Below the pieces are notes generated by a model that saw only the letters and a program-made list of their open reading frames with translations, was not told where the DNA came from and ran no database searches. DNA of 64,000 nt, from contig CAVQIB010000004.1 of assembly GCA_963712435.1 (NCBI GenBank), positions 62,001 through 126,000 on the forward strand, in the 5' to 3' direction. This DNA is from Rhodoplanes sp963712435 (GTDB lineage: Bacteria; Pseudomonadota; Alphaproteobacteria; Rhizobiales; Xanthobacteraceae). This document shows, in pieces, positions 18,498 through 27,648 of the stretch; position 1 is the stretch's first letter; each line of letters starts with the position of its first letter. Position numbers and translations under genes: made by a program.

Positions 18498-19591
18498 GTG
18501 CCCCCCGACGCCTCCCGTCCGGTTCGCCTGTGGCTGTGGTGCATTGCTGCGCTCGTGTTCGTCACCGTCATCGTGGGCGGAGCGACGCGCCTCACCGAAT
18601 TGGGCCTGTCGATCGTCGAATGGCGCCCGCTCACCGGCATGCTTCCGCCCCTGTCGCAGGCCGACTGGGCGGCCGAGTTCGAGAAGTACAAGGTCATTCC
18701 GCAATACGAGCTCGTCAATCGCGGCATGAGCCTCGAGGATTTCAAGACCATCTACTGGTGGGAATGGGCGCACCGGGTTCTCGGCCGCCTGATCGGCTTC
18801 GCGTTCCTCCTGCCGTTCCTCTGGTTCCTGTGGCGCGGCGCGATCGGCCCGGGCATGCGCGCCGGGCTCGCGAGCATTTTCGTCCTCGGGGCGGTGCAGG
18901 GCGGGGTCGGCTGGTGGATGGTGTCCTCCGGGCTCGCCGACCGCATCCATGTCTCGCATGACCGGCTCGCCTTCCATTTCACGCTCGCTTGCGTCATCTA
19001 CGCCGCGATCGTCTGGACGGCTGCGCGGCTTTCTGCGCCCCGCGCCCGCCCCGCCCCGTCGCCGCTCCGGCGCGGCTGCGCGTGGGCGCGATCGTGCTTG
19101 TCGCACTGACGCTCGTGCAGTTCTATTTCGGCGCGCTCGTCGCGGGACTGCGGGCCGGCCTCGTCTACAACACCTGGCCGCTGATGGAGGACCGGTTCAT
19201 TCCGCGCGGCGCGGACCTGTTCTTCGCCGAGCCGATCTGGGTCAACTTCATCGAGAACGCGATGACGGTCCAGTTCGCGCATCGCATGGTCGGCTATGCG
19301 CTCCTCTTGGGCGCGGTGGCGCATCTCTTCGACGTGTGGCGAACGAAGGCGCGCGGCGAGCGCGCCTTGGGCTGGGCCGCGGCGCTCGTCCTCGCCATGC
19401 TCGTGCAGCTCGCGCTCGGCATTTTCACCCTGATCCAGCACGTGCCGATCGACCTTGCGCTGCTGCACCAGGCGGGCGCGCTCGTCGTGCTCACCATCGC
19501 CGTGCTGCACGCCGAGCGGCTCACCCCGCGCCGCGCTCGCGCTGCGGCCGCGGCGGAAGCAGAGCCGGCGCTGGACGCCAAGCAAGCGTAG
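18498..19591 (+). CDS. ctaA: Heme A synthase CtaA (Cox15), one frameshift
   Basis: It oxidises the C8 methyl of haem O to give haem A for aa3-type oxidases, in the inner membrane. Start is GTG 18498 with AAGAAGG upstream. Typical features: VGGATRLTELGLSIVEWRPLTG, WWEWAHRVLGR, HDRLAFHF, and in the second half GLRAGLVYNTWPLM, FAHRMVGYALL and LLHQAGALVVL, with the conserved His residues. A lost base near 19055, in a C/G-rich run after ARLSAPR, moves the frame; the corrected length is 364 residues, normal for alphaproteobacterial CtaA. The break lies in a variable loop. Confidence 0.92.
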
Positions 19592-19693
19592 TCCGGGTCA
19601 GCGAAGCGATATCCTGGCTGTCCTTGGCGGGCGAAGCTCCAAGCGTAGGAGCGAGCGGTTGAAAACCTAACCGCTTGGGATTATCTTGGTCGA

Positions 19694-19941
19694 ATGCCGA
19701 CTGTCATGAGGTTCGACGGATCACCGTCGTGGTCTACCCGGCAGATCATATCCCCGCCCATGTGCATGTCTTCGGCGGCGGCTGCGAGGCGATTTTCAAT
19801 CTTGAATGCCCCGGCGGACCCGTAGCGCTTCGGGAGAACTATGGGTTTTCCCGTCGGGTTATCACGCGAATTCGCAATGAACTCGATCGCGCCGTTGCGA
19901 TGCTTTGCGAGGAATGGAGAAAGGTCCATGGCCGAGCCTGA
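19694..19941 (+). CDS. DUF4160 family protein (one deletion)
   Basis: The family start MPTVMRFDG reads in one frame from ATG 19694, then one base is missing near 19717 and the rest (ITVVVYPADHIPAHVHVFG, LRENYGFSRRVITRI, EEWRKVHG) reads in another. Corrected length 82 residues, normal for DUF4160. The DHxPAHVHV motif is intact. Function unknown. It overlaps the DUF2442 gene by 14 bases; the two families often sit together as a pair. Confidence 0.8.
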
Positions 19942-20341
19942 CGAGTTTGCCGCGGCAACGCGGCGCGCCGCCGCGCGCCGGTCGGCGGAGCCGATCGCCG
20001 TAACGGCGCGCTATGACCGGCGCAGCGACCGGATCGTCGTTACGCTGAACAGCGGCATGGAATTAGCGTTTCCGCCGCACATTGCGCAGGGCTTGGAACA
20101 TGCCAAACCGGCGGACCTCAAGACAATTGAGATCAGTCCCTCGGGGCTCGGCATCCACTTTCCCGATGTCGACGCTCACTTGTATTTACCCGCCCTCATG
20201 CAGGGCATTTTTGGTTCAGAATCATGGATCGCGGCTCGACTCGGGGCCGCAGGCGGACGCGCACGCAGCGCCGCCAAGACGACCGCGGCGCGCGCGAACG
20301 GCAAGAAAGGCGGCCGGCCGCGCAAGGTTGCGGCGCGCTGA
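19928..20341 (+). CDS. DUF2442 family protein with basic C-terminal tail
   Basis: A 137-residue protein. The centre (about residues 22-85: RIVVTLNSGMELAFPP, TIEISPSGLGIHFPDVDAHLYLPALMQGIFG) matches DUF2442. The tail is Ala/Lys/Arg-rich with ARANGKKGGRPRK, possibly a nucleic-acid contact. The start at 19928 has AAAGG close by and lies in the end of the DUF4160 gene. DUF4160/DUF2442 pairs have the small size, overlap and scattered distribution of toxin-antitoxin or mobile cargo genes, but no activity is established. Confidence 0.8.
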   Translation: MAEPDEFAAATRRAAARRSAEPIAVTARYDRRSDRIVVTLNSGMELAFPPHIAQGLEHAKPADLKTIEISPSGLGIHFPDVDAHLYLPALMQGIFGSESWIAARLGAAGGRARSAAKTTAARANGKKGGRPRKVAAR

Positions 20342-20367
20342 GAGAGGTGAAGTGGCGCTTTATCCCT

Positions 20368-21648
20368 CTACGCCGCCAAGCCCTGCTCCAGGTCGGCGAT
20401 GATGTCCTCCTTGTCCTCGATGCCGATCGAGAGGCGCACCACGTCCGGCCCGGCGCCCGCCTGCACCTTCTGCGCATCGGAAAGCTGGCGGTGCGTGGTC
20501 GAGGCGGGATGGATGATCAGCGAGCGCGTGTCGCCGATATTGGCGAGATGCGAGAACAGCTTCACGTTGGAGACGAGCTTGACGCCGGCGTCGTAGCCGC
20601 CCTTCAGCCCGAAGGTGAACACCGCGCCGCAGCCCTTAGGCACGTATTTCTTCGCGAGATTATAGTAGCGGTCGCCCGGCAGTCCCGGATAGCTCACCCA
20701 TGACACCTGCGGGTGCCGTGCAAGCCATTCGGCGACGGCCTGCGTGTTGTCGCAGTGCTTGCGCATGCGCAGCGGCAAGGTCTCGATGCCGGTGAGGATG
20801 AGGAACGCATTGAACGGCGAGAGCGCCGGGCCAAGATCGCGCAGGCCAAGCACGCGGCAGGCGATGGCGAAGGCGAAATTGCCGAAGGTCTCGTGCAGCA
20901 CGATGCCGTGATATTCGGGGCGCGGCTCGCACAGCATCGGATAGCGCTTTTCGCGCGACCAGTTGAAGGTGCCGGCGTCGACGATCATCCCGCCGATCGA
21001 GTTGCCGTGCCCGCCGAGAAACTTGGTCAGCGAATGCACGACGATGTCGGCGCCGAAGTCGATCGGCCGGCAGAGATAGGGGGTGGCGAGCGTGTTGTCG
21101 ACGATCAGCGGCACGCCGGCGCGCCGGGCGATTTCCGCAATGGCCGCGATGTCGGTGATCACCCCGCCCGGGTTGGCGATCGACTCGATGAAGATCGCCT
21201 TGGTCTTCGGGGAGACCGCGCGCTCGAAGCTGCCGAGATCGTCCGGATCCGCCCACACCACGTTCCAGCCGAAATTCTTGAACGAGTGGTTGAACTGGTT
21301 GATCGAGCCGCCATAGAGCTTGTTCGACGCGACGAACTCGTCGCCCGGCGTCATCAAGGCGTGCATGATCAGCACCTGTGCGGCGTGGCCCGACGCGACC
21401 GCAAGCCCGGCGGTGCCGCCCTCGAGCGCCGCGACGCGCTCCTCCAGCACCGCATTGGTCGGATTGCCGATGCGCGTATAGATGTTGCCGAAGGCCTGCA
21501 GCCCGAACAGCGAGGCCGCGTGGTCGACGCTCTCGAACACATAGGAGGTGGTCTGGTAGATCGGCGTCGCGCGCGCGCCGGTGGTCGGGTCGGGCTGCGC
21601 CCCGGCGTGAATGGCGAGCGTGGAAAAGCCCGGCGTGCGATCGGTCAT
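20368..21648 (-). CDS. metY: O-acetylhomoserine aminocarboxypropyltransferase (MetY)
   Basis: A PLP enzyme that makes homocysteine (or methionine from methanethiol) from O-acetylhomoserine and sulfide. 426 residues, full length. Cys/Met metabolism family motifs: TPIYQTTSYVFES, YTRIGNPTNAVLEERVAALEGG, VDNTLATPYLCRPIDFGADIV, the PLP-lysine motif SLTKFLGGHG, and SIGIEDKEDIIADLEQGL at the end. Monocistronic, convergent with the DUF2442 gene. No SAM riboswitch could be recognised in the 96 bases upstream. Confidence 0.95.
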   Translation of the reverse strand: MTDRTPGFSTLAIHAGAQPDPTTGARATPIYQTTSYVFESVDHAASLFGLQAFGNIYTRIGNPTNAVLEERVAALEGGTAGLAVASGHAAQVLIMHALMTPGDEFVASNKLYGGSINQFNHSFKNFGWNVVWADPDDLGSFERAVSPKTKAIFIESIANPGGVITDIAAIAEIARRAGVPLIVDNTLATPYLCRPIDFGADIVVHSLTKFLGGHGNSIGGMIVDAGTFNWSREKRYPMLCEPRPEYHGIVLHETFGNFAFAIACRVLGLRDLGPALSPFNAFLILTGIETLPLRMRKHCDNTQAVAEWLARHPQVSWVSYPGLPGDRYYNLAKKYVPKGCGAVFTFGLKGGYDAGVKLVSNVKLFSHLANIGDTRSLIIHPASTTHRQLSDAQKVQAGAGPDVVRLSIGIEDKEDIIADLEQGLAA

Positions 21649-21744
21649 GGCGGCTCCAAGGGATACGGAAAAGGAGCAGGAGGATTAACCGGCCCCGGCG
21701 GAGCGTCAAGCCGGCCCATATTGCCGCGCGTCCGCGCCGCGGCG

Positions 21745-22548
21745 TCAGCCTCCGCTGCGCGCGGCTTCGGCGATCAAGGTGAGCAGCGCCTTGTGCATCG
21801 TGTCGTTGCCGGCGACGATCTGGTGCTTGCTCAAGATCGCATCGCCCCCGGCGAAATCGCTGACGAAGCCGCCCGCCTCGCGCACCATCAGGAGCCCGGC
21901 GGCCATGTCCCAGGGCGACAGATCGCGCTCCCAGAACCCATCGAAGCGCCCGGCCGCGACCCAGGCGAGATCGAGCGAGGCCGCGCCATACCGGCGCAGG
22001 CCCGCGACCTTCTCCTGCACCGCGGCGAACTCGCGGCGAAACAGCGCGAGGTCGCCGCGCCCGAGATGCGGCAGGCCGCAGGCGATCACCGCGTCGGCGA
22101 GCCGCCGGCGCGCCGCCACCCGCAGGCGCTTATCGTTGAGGAAAGCGCCCTTGCCGCGCTCGGCCACGAACAGTTCCTCGTTGACCGGATTGTAGATCAC
22201 CCCGGCGACGATCGTGCCGTCGCGTTCGAGGGCGATCGAGATGGCGAATTGCGGGATGCCGTGCAGGAAATTGGTCGTGCCGTCGAGCGGATCGACGATC
22301 CAGACATGGGTGGCGTCGGTCCCCGCCACCAGCCCGCCCTCCTCGCCCAGAAAACCGTAGCCCGGACGCGCCCTCGACAACTCAGCGCGGAGAACCTCCT
22401 CGGCGCGATGATCGGCGGCGGTGACGAAGTTCGCCGGACCTTTCATCGACACCTGCAGGTGTTCGACCTCGCCGAAATCGCGCCGCAGCCCGCGTCCGGC
22501 CTTGCGTGCGGCAGCCACCATGACATTGAGCAAAGCAGAGCGCAGCAT
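21745..22548 (-). CDS. suhB: Inositol monophosphatase family protein (SuhB-like)
   Basis: A 267-residue Mg-dependent phosphatase. The metal site is visible as FLGEEGG and WIVDPLDGTTNFLHGIPQF, with the C-terminal SPWDMAAGLLMVREAGGFVSDF. The start at 22548 (MLRSALLNVMV) is chosen as the normal SuhB N-terminus; the upstream frame extension to 22671 is Arg-rich with no family character. Alphaproteobacterial SuhB may act on inositol phosphate and also in rRNA transcription complexes. Confidence 0.9.
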   Translation of the reverse strand: MLRSALLNVMVAAARKAGRGLRRDFGEVEHLQVSMKGPANFVTAADHRAEEVLRAELSRARPGYGFLGEEGGLVAGTDATHVWIVDPLDGTTNFLHGIPQFAISIALERDGTIVAGVIYNPVNEELFVAERGKGAFLNDKRLRVAARRRLADAVIACGLPHLGRGDLALFRREFAAVQEKVAGLRRYGAASLDLAWVAAGRFDGFWERDLSPWDMAAGLLMVREAGGFVSDFAGGDAILSKHQIVAGNDTMHKALLTLIAEAARSGG

Positions 22549-22761
22549 GACGAAGGTCCGATCGTTTTCGATCTTGCCGGCAAGTCCACGCGGGCCGCAC
22601 GGCTCGCGAAGCGTCATCCTCCGCTCGAGAGAGGAACGCTCGATCGGCGTCCGACGCACGCGGGGGAACAAGCGGGCATGAGGTGAAGGGCACTCGGCGT
22701 CTGCTTACACGTTACGCCGCGTGGAAGCCACTCCCGCCAAGCGCCGAGCGAGATGGATCGA

Positions 22762-23862
22762 TCAGGATCGCGACAATCGGATCAGATTGAGCCAGGGCTC
22801 GGCCGCGCGCTCGGCGCTTGTGCGCGCCTCGGGCGTTTGCTTCTGGACGAACTCGTCGAGGAAGGGGTCGCCGGCGCCTCCGGCCTTGGCGATCAGGTGC
22901 CATTTGATCGCCTCGACCGGGTCGGCCGGAAGGCCGCGGCCCGCGGTGAGCAGGCGCGCGAGACGGTTCTGCGCGATGGGGCTGCCGCGCATCGCGGCGC
23001 GCCGGAACAGCGTGGCCGCGCGCGCCTCGTCCTTGGCGATGCCGGAGCCGTTGAACAGGGCGATCGCGTATTCCACCTGGGCGTCGAGAAGCTCGGCGAC
23101 CGCGGCAAGTTCCAACAGCCGCGCCGCCTCGGTGAGGTCCTTGGGCGTCCCCCGCCCTTCCTTGTACAGGGTCGCAAGCGCGTATTGGGCTTCCGGGTTG
23201 CCAGCCTCGGCGGCGACGCGGAACAGCTCGGCCGCGCGCGTGAAATCCTGCGGGAACTGCTGGCCTTCGACGTATAGCAGCCCGAGATCGTAGGCGGCGG
23301 CCGGGTGACCGAGTTTCGCCGCCGCCGCGAGCAGGCGCGCCGCCTCGTCGCGGTCGCGCGGGCCGCCGCGCCCGCCGAACCGGAACATCGCCAAGGCGAA
23401 CATCGCTTCCGGATCGCCGCGGGCGGCCGCCAGCGCGTACCACTCCGCCGCCTTGGTGTCTTCGGCGGGCACGCCGAGACCATTTGCGTAGAGCTCGCCG
23501 AGAAGGGTCATGGCCTTGGGATCGTGCTTGGCGTCGATCCGCTTGGTGGCCTCATGGAACGCGGTCAGGAAATAGCCGCGCTGGTACGCGCCGAACGCGA
23601 GATCGGGCTCCTGGCCGGGGCGGCTCGGCGCCAGAGGAGCAGGCGTTGCGGGCTTCGGGGCAGGCGGCTTGGCCGGGGCCTGGGCGGTCGGTTTGGGCGG
23701 CGCGGGCGCGCGCGGCGCCGTTGATCCGTTCGGCGGCTGCGTCGCAGCGGGCGCGCGCGGCGTCGGCGGCGAAGTCGCGGGCGGAGCCTGGGCGACCGCC
23801 GCAAACGCAAGCAGCACGGTCGCGCCGGCGGCCGCTGCGGATGTGACGACCCGACGGCTCAT
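22762..23862 (-). CDS. Secreted Sel1-repeat protein with Pro/Ala-rich linker
   Basis: A 366-residue protein. Residues 1-25 look like a signal peptide (AAAAGATVLLAFAAVAQA). A Pro/Ala linker spans about residues 26-85. About six Sel1 (TPR-like) repeats follow, for example MTLLGELYANGLGVPAEDTK, MFALAMFRFGG and YALATLYKEGRGTPKDLTEA. It is probably periplasmic and mediates protein contacts; no enzyme domain seen. Its ATG overlaps the stop of the thiE-like gene by 4 bases, so the two are one transcript. Confidence 0.85.
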   Translation of the reverse strand: MSRRVVTSAAAAGATVLLAFAAVAQAPPATSPPTPRAPAATQPPNGSTAPRAPAPPKPTAQAPAKPPAPKPATPAPLAPSRPGQEPDLAFGAYQRGYFLTAFHEATKRIDAKHDPKAMTLLGELYANGLGVPAEDTKAAEWYALAAARGDPEAMFALAMFRFGGRGGPRDRDEAARLLAAAAKLGHPAAAYDLGLLYVEGQQFPQDFTRAAELFRVAAEAGNPEAQYALATLYKEGRGTPKDLTEAARLLELAAVAELLDAQVEYAIALFNGSGIAKDEARAATLFRRAAMRGSPIAQNRLARLLTAGRGLPADPVEAIKWHLIAKAGGAGDPFLDEFVQKQTPEARTSAERAAEPWLNLIRLSRS

Positions 23863-24521
23863 GCGATCGCCTCGGCGGTGCGAAGCCGTTCAGCGGCGTC
23901 GCCAAGGGCGGCCGCCGCGCCGCGCGGATCGGCGAACACCGCGTCGCCGAGCGCGATGAAATCCGTCTTTGCGGCGCAAAGCGGGCCGATCTCTTCCAGG
24001 CTTGCCGCATAGGCCACGCAGGGAATCTCGAACAATTCAGCCCACCAGGTCACGCGATCGACGATCGCATCAAAGGGCGGCCTCCGCGCCTCCGCGCCGG
24101 GCTCGCCGAACATTACATAGTCAGCCCCGGCCTCCGCGGCGAGCATGGCGTCGTGCCGGCTGCGCAGGCCGCCTGCGCCGGCGATGCGGCTCGGCTTGAG
24201 GCTCGGCATGGCTGCGGTCAAGGCGTCTATTCCGGTAAGGTGCGCTCCGTCCGCGCCCGCCCGCGCGACGATGTCCTCCCGTTCCGCGACCAGCAGGGCC
24301 ACGCCCGCCGCCTGAGCCGCCTGCGCAAGCTGTTTCACCGCCTCGATCATGTCGCGTTCGGCGGCGGGCGCAAGTCGCACCAGCACCGCGGCGACGTCGA
24401 ATTCGGCCAGCAGCGCCGCGAGCGCATCGGCCTGCGGCCGTGCGGGAACGGCCGCCGCAATCATCAGATAGAGGCGCACCGGCGGGCGCTGCCTGTCTGT
24501 TGCCGTCTGCCCCGCCACCAT
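23859..24521 (-). CDS. Thiamine-phosphate synthase family protein (ThiE-like)
   Basis: A TIM-barrel protein of about 220 residues with the ThiE/TenI pattern: LVAEREDIVARAGADGAHL, RIAGAGGLRSRHDAMLAAEAGADYVMFGEP and FIALGDAVF. Typical ThiE couples a thiazole and a pyrimidine phosphate. Several substrate-binding positions of true ThiE (ND in the LIINDR motif) are replaced by AE, so it may be a ThiE-like protein of other function. The start is uncertain: ATG 24521 or 24542. Overlaps the Sel1 gene start by 4 bases. Confidence 0.75.
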   Translation of the reverse strand: MVAGQTATDRQRPPVRLYLMIAAAVPARPQADALAALLAEFDVAAVLVRLAPAAERDMIEAVKQLAQAAQAAGVALLVAEREDIVARAGADGAHLTGIDALTAAMPSLKPSRIAGAGGLRSRHDAMLAAEAGADYVMFGEPGAEARRPPFDAIVDRVTWWAELFEIPCVAYAASLEEIGPLCAAKTDFIALGDAVFADPRGAAAALGDAAERLRTAEAIA

Positions 24522-24896
24522 GTGCTTTCGATGCTTCCTCATTCCGGCGGAAACGGGGCAGATCGTCCGTACCGGCTTGCGCGGCCGTTCTTTTCTCTGT
24601 CGGGTTCACTCTGGCGCCCGTCCCCGCCATGAAACAGGGTCGTTCGTCTGCCGCCCGCGGATTCGCGAATGGCGCTTGCCAGCGTCTCGCACATTTGCAA
24701 AGAGAGCATCTTCGCACGATTTCCGGTGGAGCGAACGCTGCCGCATGACCGGAAAACGCTCCAATCGCTGCCCGTGCGCGGCCTCGTCATCAATCGATCA
24801 AGAGAGTCACGCATCACCGCGCAGACGGCCGAACGAGACTGAAAGCGACCGCCGATATGGCGGCCAGCAATGACGCTCATCACAAGGAGGTTCATA
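24522..24896. other. Intergenic gap of about 375 bases between divergent thiE-like gene and fba
   Basis: It must hold the promoters of both genes. The only element I can point to is the AAGGAGG ribosome-binding site of fba at 24884-24890. No small gene or RNA is supported. Confidence 0.5.
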
Positions 24897-25784
24897 GTGA
24901 ACGCCAAACAGCACGAATTCATGCGCACCGGGAAGGGCTTCATCGCGGCCCTCGATCAAAGCGGCGGCAGCACGCCGAAGGCCCTCAAGCTCTATGGCAT
25001 CGACGAGAGCTCGTACAAGGGCGAAGACGAGATGTACGGCAAGATCCACGAGATGCGGACGCGGATCATCACCAGCCCGTCCTTCTCCAGCGAGGGGGTC
25101 CTCGCCGCGATCCTGTTCGAGCAGACCATGGACCGCGAGATCGCCGGCAAGCCCACCGCCACCTATCTGTGGGAAAACAAGGGAATCGTTCCGATCCTCA
25201 AGGTTGACAAGGGCCTCGCCGACACGAAAGACGGCGTGCAGCTGATGAAGGCCGTCCCGGACCTCGACAAGCTCCTCAAGCGCGCCGTCGAGAAGGGCAT
25301 TTACGGGACGAAGGAGCGCTCGGTCATCAAGGAGCCGAACAAAGCCGGCATCAAGGCGATCGCAGCCCAGCAGTTCGAGTGGGGCAAGCAGATTCTGGCG
25401 CACGGCCTCGTGCCGATCCTCGAGCCCGAGGTGGACATCAAGGCCCCCAACAAGGCCGAGTGCGAAAAAATCCTGAAGGAAGAGCTGCTCGCCGGCCTGG
25501 ACGGCCTGAAAGAGGGCCAGCAGGTCATCTTCAAGCTGACCATCCCGGACCAGGACGATTTTTACGCCGATCTGGTCAAACACCCGAAGGTGGCGCGGGT
25601 CGTCGCCCTGTCCGGCGGCTACACCCGGGACGACGCCTGCGCGAAGCTTGCCAAGAACCACGGCATGATCGCCTCCTTCAGCCGCGCGCTGACCGAGGGT
25701 CTGAGCGCGCAGCAGAGCGACGCCGAGTTCAACGCCGCGCTGAAAAACGCGGTCGGCAAGATCTACCAGGCGTCGATCACCTGA
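24897..25784 (+). CDS. fda: Fructose-bisphosphate aldolase class I
   Basis: It cleaves fructose 1,6-bisphosphate through a Schiff-base lysine, without metal. 295 residues, the short bacterial class I type. Motifs: GFIAALDQSGGSTPKAL at the N-terminus, FEQTMDREIAGKPTATYLWE, GIVPILKVDKGL, and LVPILEPEVDIKAPNK. The true start is GTG 24897, set by a strong AAGGAGG at 24884-24890; a 9-residue upstream ATG extension would place that site inside the gene. A strong terminator follows at 25802. It lies divergent from pgk and near gap and tkt, consistent with a shared triose/Calvin-type block. Confidence 0.95.
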   Translation: MNAKQHEFMRTGKGFIAALDQSGGSTPKALKLYGIDESSYKGEDEMYGKIHEMRTRIITSPSFSSEGVLAAILFEQTMDREIAGKPTATYLWENKGIVPILKVDKGLADTKDGVQLMKAVPDLDKLLKRAVEKGIYGTKERSVIKEPNKAGIKAIAAQQFEWGKQILAHGLVPILEPEVDIKAPNKAECEKILKEELLAGLDGLKEGQQVIFKLTIPDQDDFYADLVKHPKVARVVALSGGYTRDDACAKLAKNHGMIASFSRALTEGLSAQQSDAEFNAALKNAVGKIYQASIT

Positions 25785-25801
25785 CCGCAAGCATGTGACG
25801 A

Positions 25802-25837
25802 GCCGCCGCCCAAGCGACTTGGGCGGCGGCTTTTTTT
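25802..25837 (+). terminator. Rho-independent terminator of fba
   Basis: GCCGCCGCCCAA (25802-25813) pairs perfectly with TTGGGCGGCGGC (25819-25830) around a 5-base loop and is followed by seven T residues, 17 bases after the fba stop. Confidence 0.95.
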
Positions 25838-26316
25838 GTGTTCTCCGCGGGTTACCTTGTCCCCAGCGCCGGTTCGCAACGGCTGCCGCCATTGGGTGTC
25901 AGCCGCCGCTTGCGGGCGCTGACGATCAGTGTGGATGCGAAACGATGATGATCGGGACTCCCGCGCTCATTCCGCGGCACGATCAGCGTTCTTGGGTTCA
26001 GCCCCCTATGCGGGAAGCACCGCGCCAATCGGACGTAGCCGCCCGATCTCCTGCCGTCATCGCCCGCGAAGGCAGGCGATCCAGTAAACACAAACGGCGC
26101 TCGATGCTTACTGGATGCCCCGCTTCCGCAGGGCAGACCACTGAGGGTGCGATCCAAGCCGAAATTCATCACGCTTTAGCGGGAGGGGCGGGCGCGTGCC
26201 CTCGTCCCACTCCCGGAGCGAATGCCGGTCGTCACGCCGGCAGGGCGCTTTGGTTCTGTTCCGGCGCGCCATTCCTTCGCGCCGGACGACCTTGCCTCCA
26301 GAGGAGGCGATGCGGG
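25838..26316. other. Intergenic gap of 479 bases between convergent fba and pgk
   Basis: It holds repeat copy B (26041-26179). A separate hairpin (GTCAGC...GCTGAC, 25897-25922) lies before it. No gene is supported; the long frames here are repeat sequence. Confidence 0.6.
26041..26179. repeat. Dispersed hairpin repeat, copy B
   Basis: It has the family core: CGATCTCCTGCCGTCATCG, a short hairpin, GGCGATCCAGTAAACAC, a mirrored TTACTGGATGCCCCGC, then GACCACTGAGGGT, GATCCAAGCCGAAAT and TCATCACGCT. The loop between the two arms differs from copies C and D. The left end is degenerate. Confidence 0.8.
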
Positions 26317-27514
26317 CTACTTCGCCCGCAGAATTTCGACGCCGGGCAGCGGCTTGCCTTCAAGCCACTCGAGGAAGGCGCCGCCGGCGGTGGAAATATA
26401 CGTAAAGCGATCGGCCGCGCCGGCGTGGTTCAGCGCGGCGACGGTGTCGCCGCCGCCCGCGACGGTGACGAGCCGGCCGGTGGCCGAGCGCTCGGCCGCA
26501 GCCTGTGCGACCTGCACCGTTCCGAGGTCGAACGGCTTTGTCTCGAACGCGCCGAGCGGGCCGTTCCAAACGAGCGTCTTCATGCGCGCGAGCGAGGAGA
26601 CCGCGTATTCGATCGAGCGCGGCCCGATATCGAGGATCATGTCCTCGGGGCCGACATGGTCGATATCGACGATGCGGGTCGGCGCGTTCGCCTCGAATTT
26701 CTGCGCGACCACGACGTCGGTCGGGAGCACGATTTCGCGGTCGTTCGCTTTCGCCTTCGCCATGATCTCGCGCGCGGTCGGGATGAGATCGTTCTCGGTC
26801 AGCGACTTGCCGATCGGATGGCCTTGCGCCGCGAGGAAGGTGTTCGCCATTCCGCCGCCGATGATGAGCACCTCCACCTTGTCGAGCAGATTGCCGAGCA
26901 GGTCGAGCTTGCCGGAAATCTTCGCGCCGCCCACCACCGCGGCGACCGGCCGCTGCGGGGCTTCCAGCGCCCGCCCGAGCGCGTCGAGCTCGGCCTGCAT
27001 GCTGCGGCCGGCATAGCCGGGAAGCTTGTGGCCGAGCCCTTCCGTCGTGGCATGGGCGCGGTGCGCGGCCGAAAACGCATCGTTCACCCAAAGGTCGCCG
27101 AGCTTGGCGAGCGCTTCGACGAAGGCCGGATCGTTCTTTTCCTCTTCCGGGTGGAACCGCGTGTTCTCCAGGCAGAGCACGTCGCCCGGCTTCATCGCGG
27201 CGACCGCCTTTTCCGCCACCGGCGCCGATGCAGTCGTCGGCGAAGGCGACCGGCCGCTTGATCACCTCGGCCACCGTCTCGGCGACCGGTTTGAGCGAGT
27301 ATTTCTGATCGGGCCCCTTCTTGGGGCGACCGAAATGGGCGAGCAGGATGACCTTCGCCCCCTTCTCGGCAAGCTCGTTGATCGTCTCGGCGGCCCGCTC
27401 GATGCGGGTCACGTCGGTGACCTTGCCGTTCTCCGTCGGAACATTGAGGTCGACCCGGAGCAGCACGCGCTTGCCCTTCACGTCGGCCTGATCGAGTGTG
27501 CGGAACCCCGCCAT
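26317..27514 (-). CDS. pgk: Phosphoglycerate kinase (one insertion)
   Basis: It makes ATP and 3-phosphoglycerate from 1,3-bisphosphoglycerate (reverse in CO2 fixation). Motifs: KRVLLRVDLNVP, LLAHFGRPKG-like block, ENTRFHPEEEKNDP, NDAFSAAHRAHAT, VVGGAKISGKLDLLGNL, NGPLGAFE, and the C-terminal VTVAGGGDTVAALN. One extra base at 27220 between Ala and Val codons (after DDCIGA) splits it into two frames; corrected length 398 residues, normal. Start at 27514. It lies downstream of gap and tkt on the same strand. Confidence 0.95.
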
Positions 27515-27648
27515 GTTGTCCACCTTGCTCCGCAAACGAGCGATGCCGCGCTCAGCGCCGGCAAAGCCCCGAAAGAAGTTTCCCCGTCCCTCGTCGCGCC
27601 GGGCGGGCGCGGCCTGCGCCACGCACGCCCGGCAAGACGATCACGTCG

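Noticed and set aside
21649..21744. SAM riboswitch upstream of metY
   Set aside because: The 96-base gap has neither SAM-I nor SAM-II consensus blocks.
20713..22686. 657-residue plus-strand frame over metY and suhB
   Set aside because: Antisense shadow of two conserved genes; no domain pattern.
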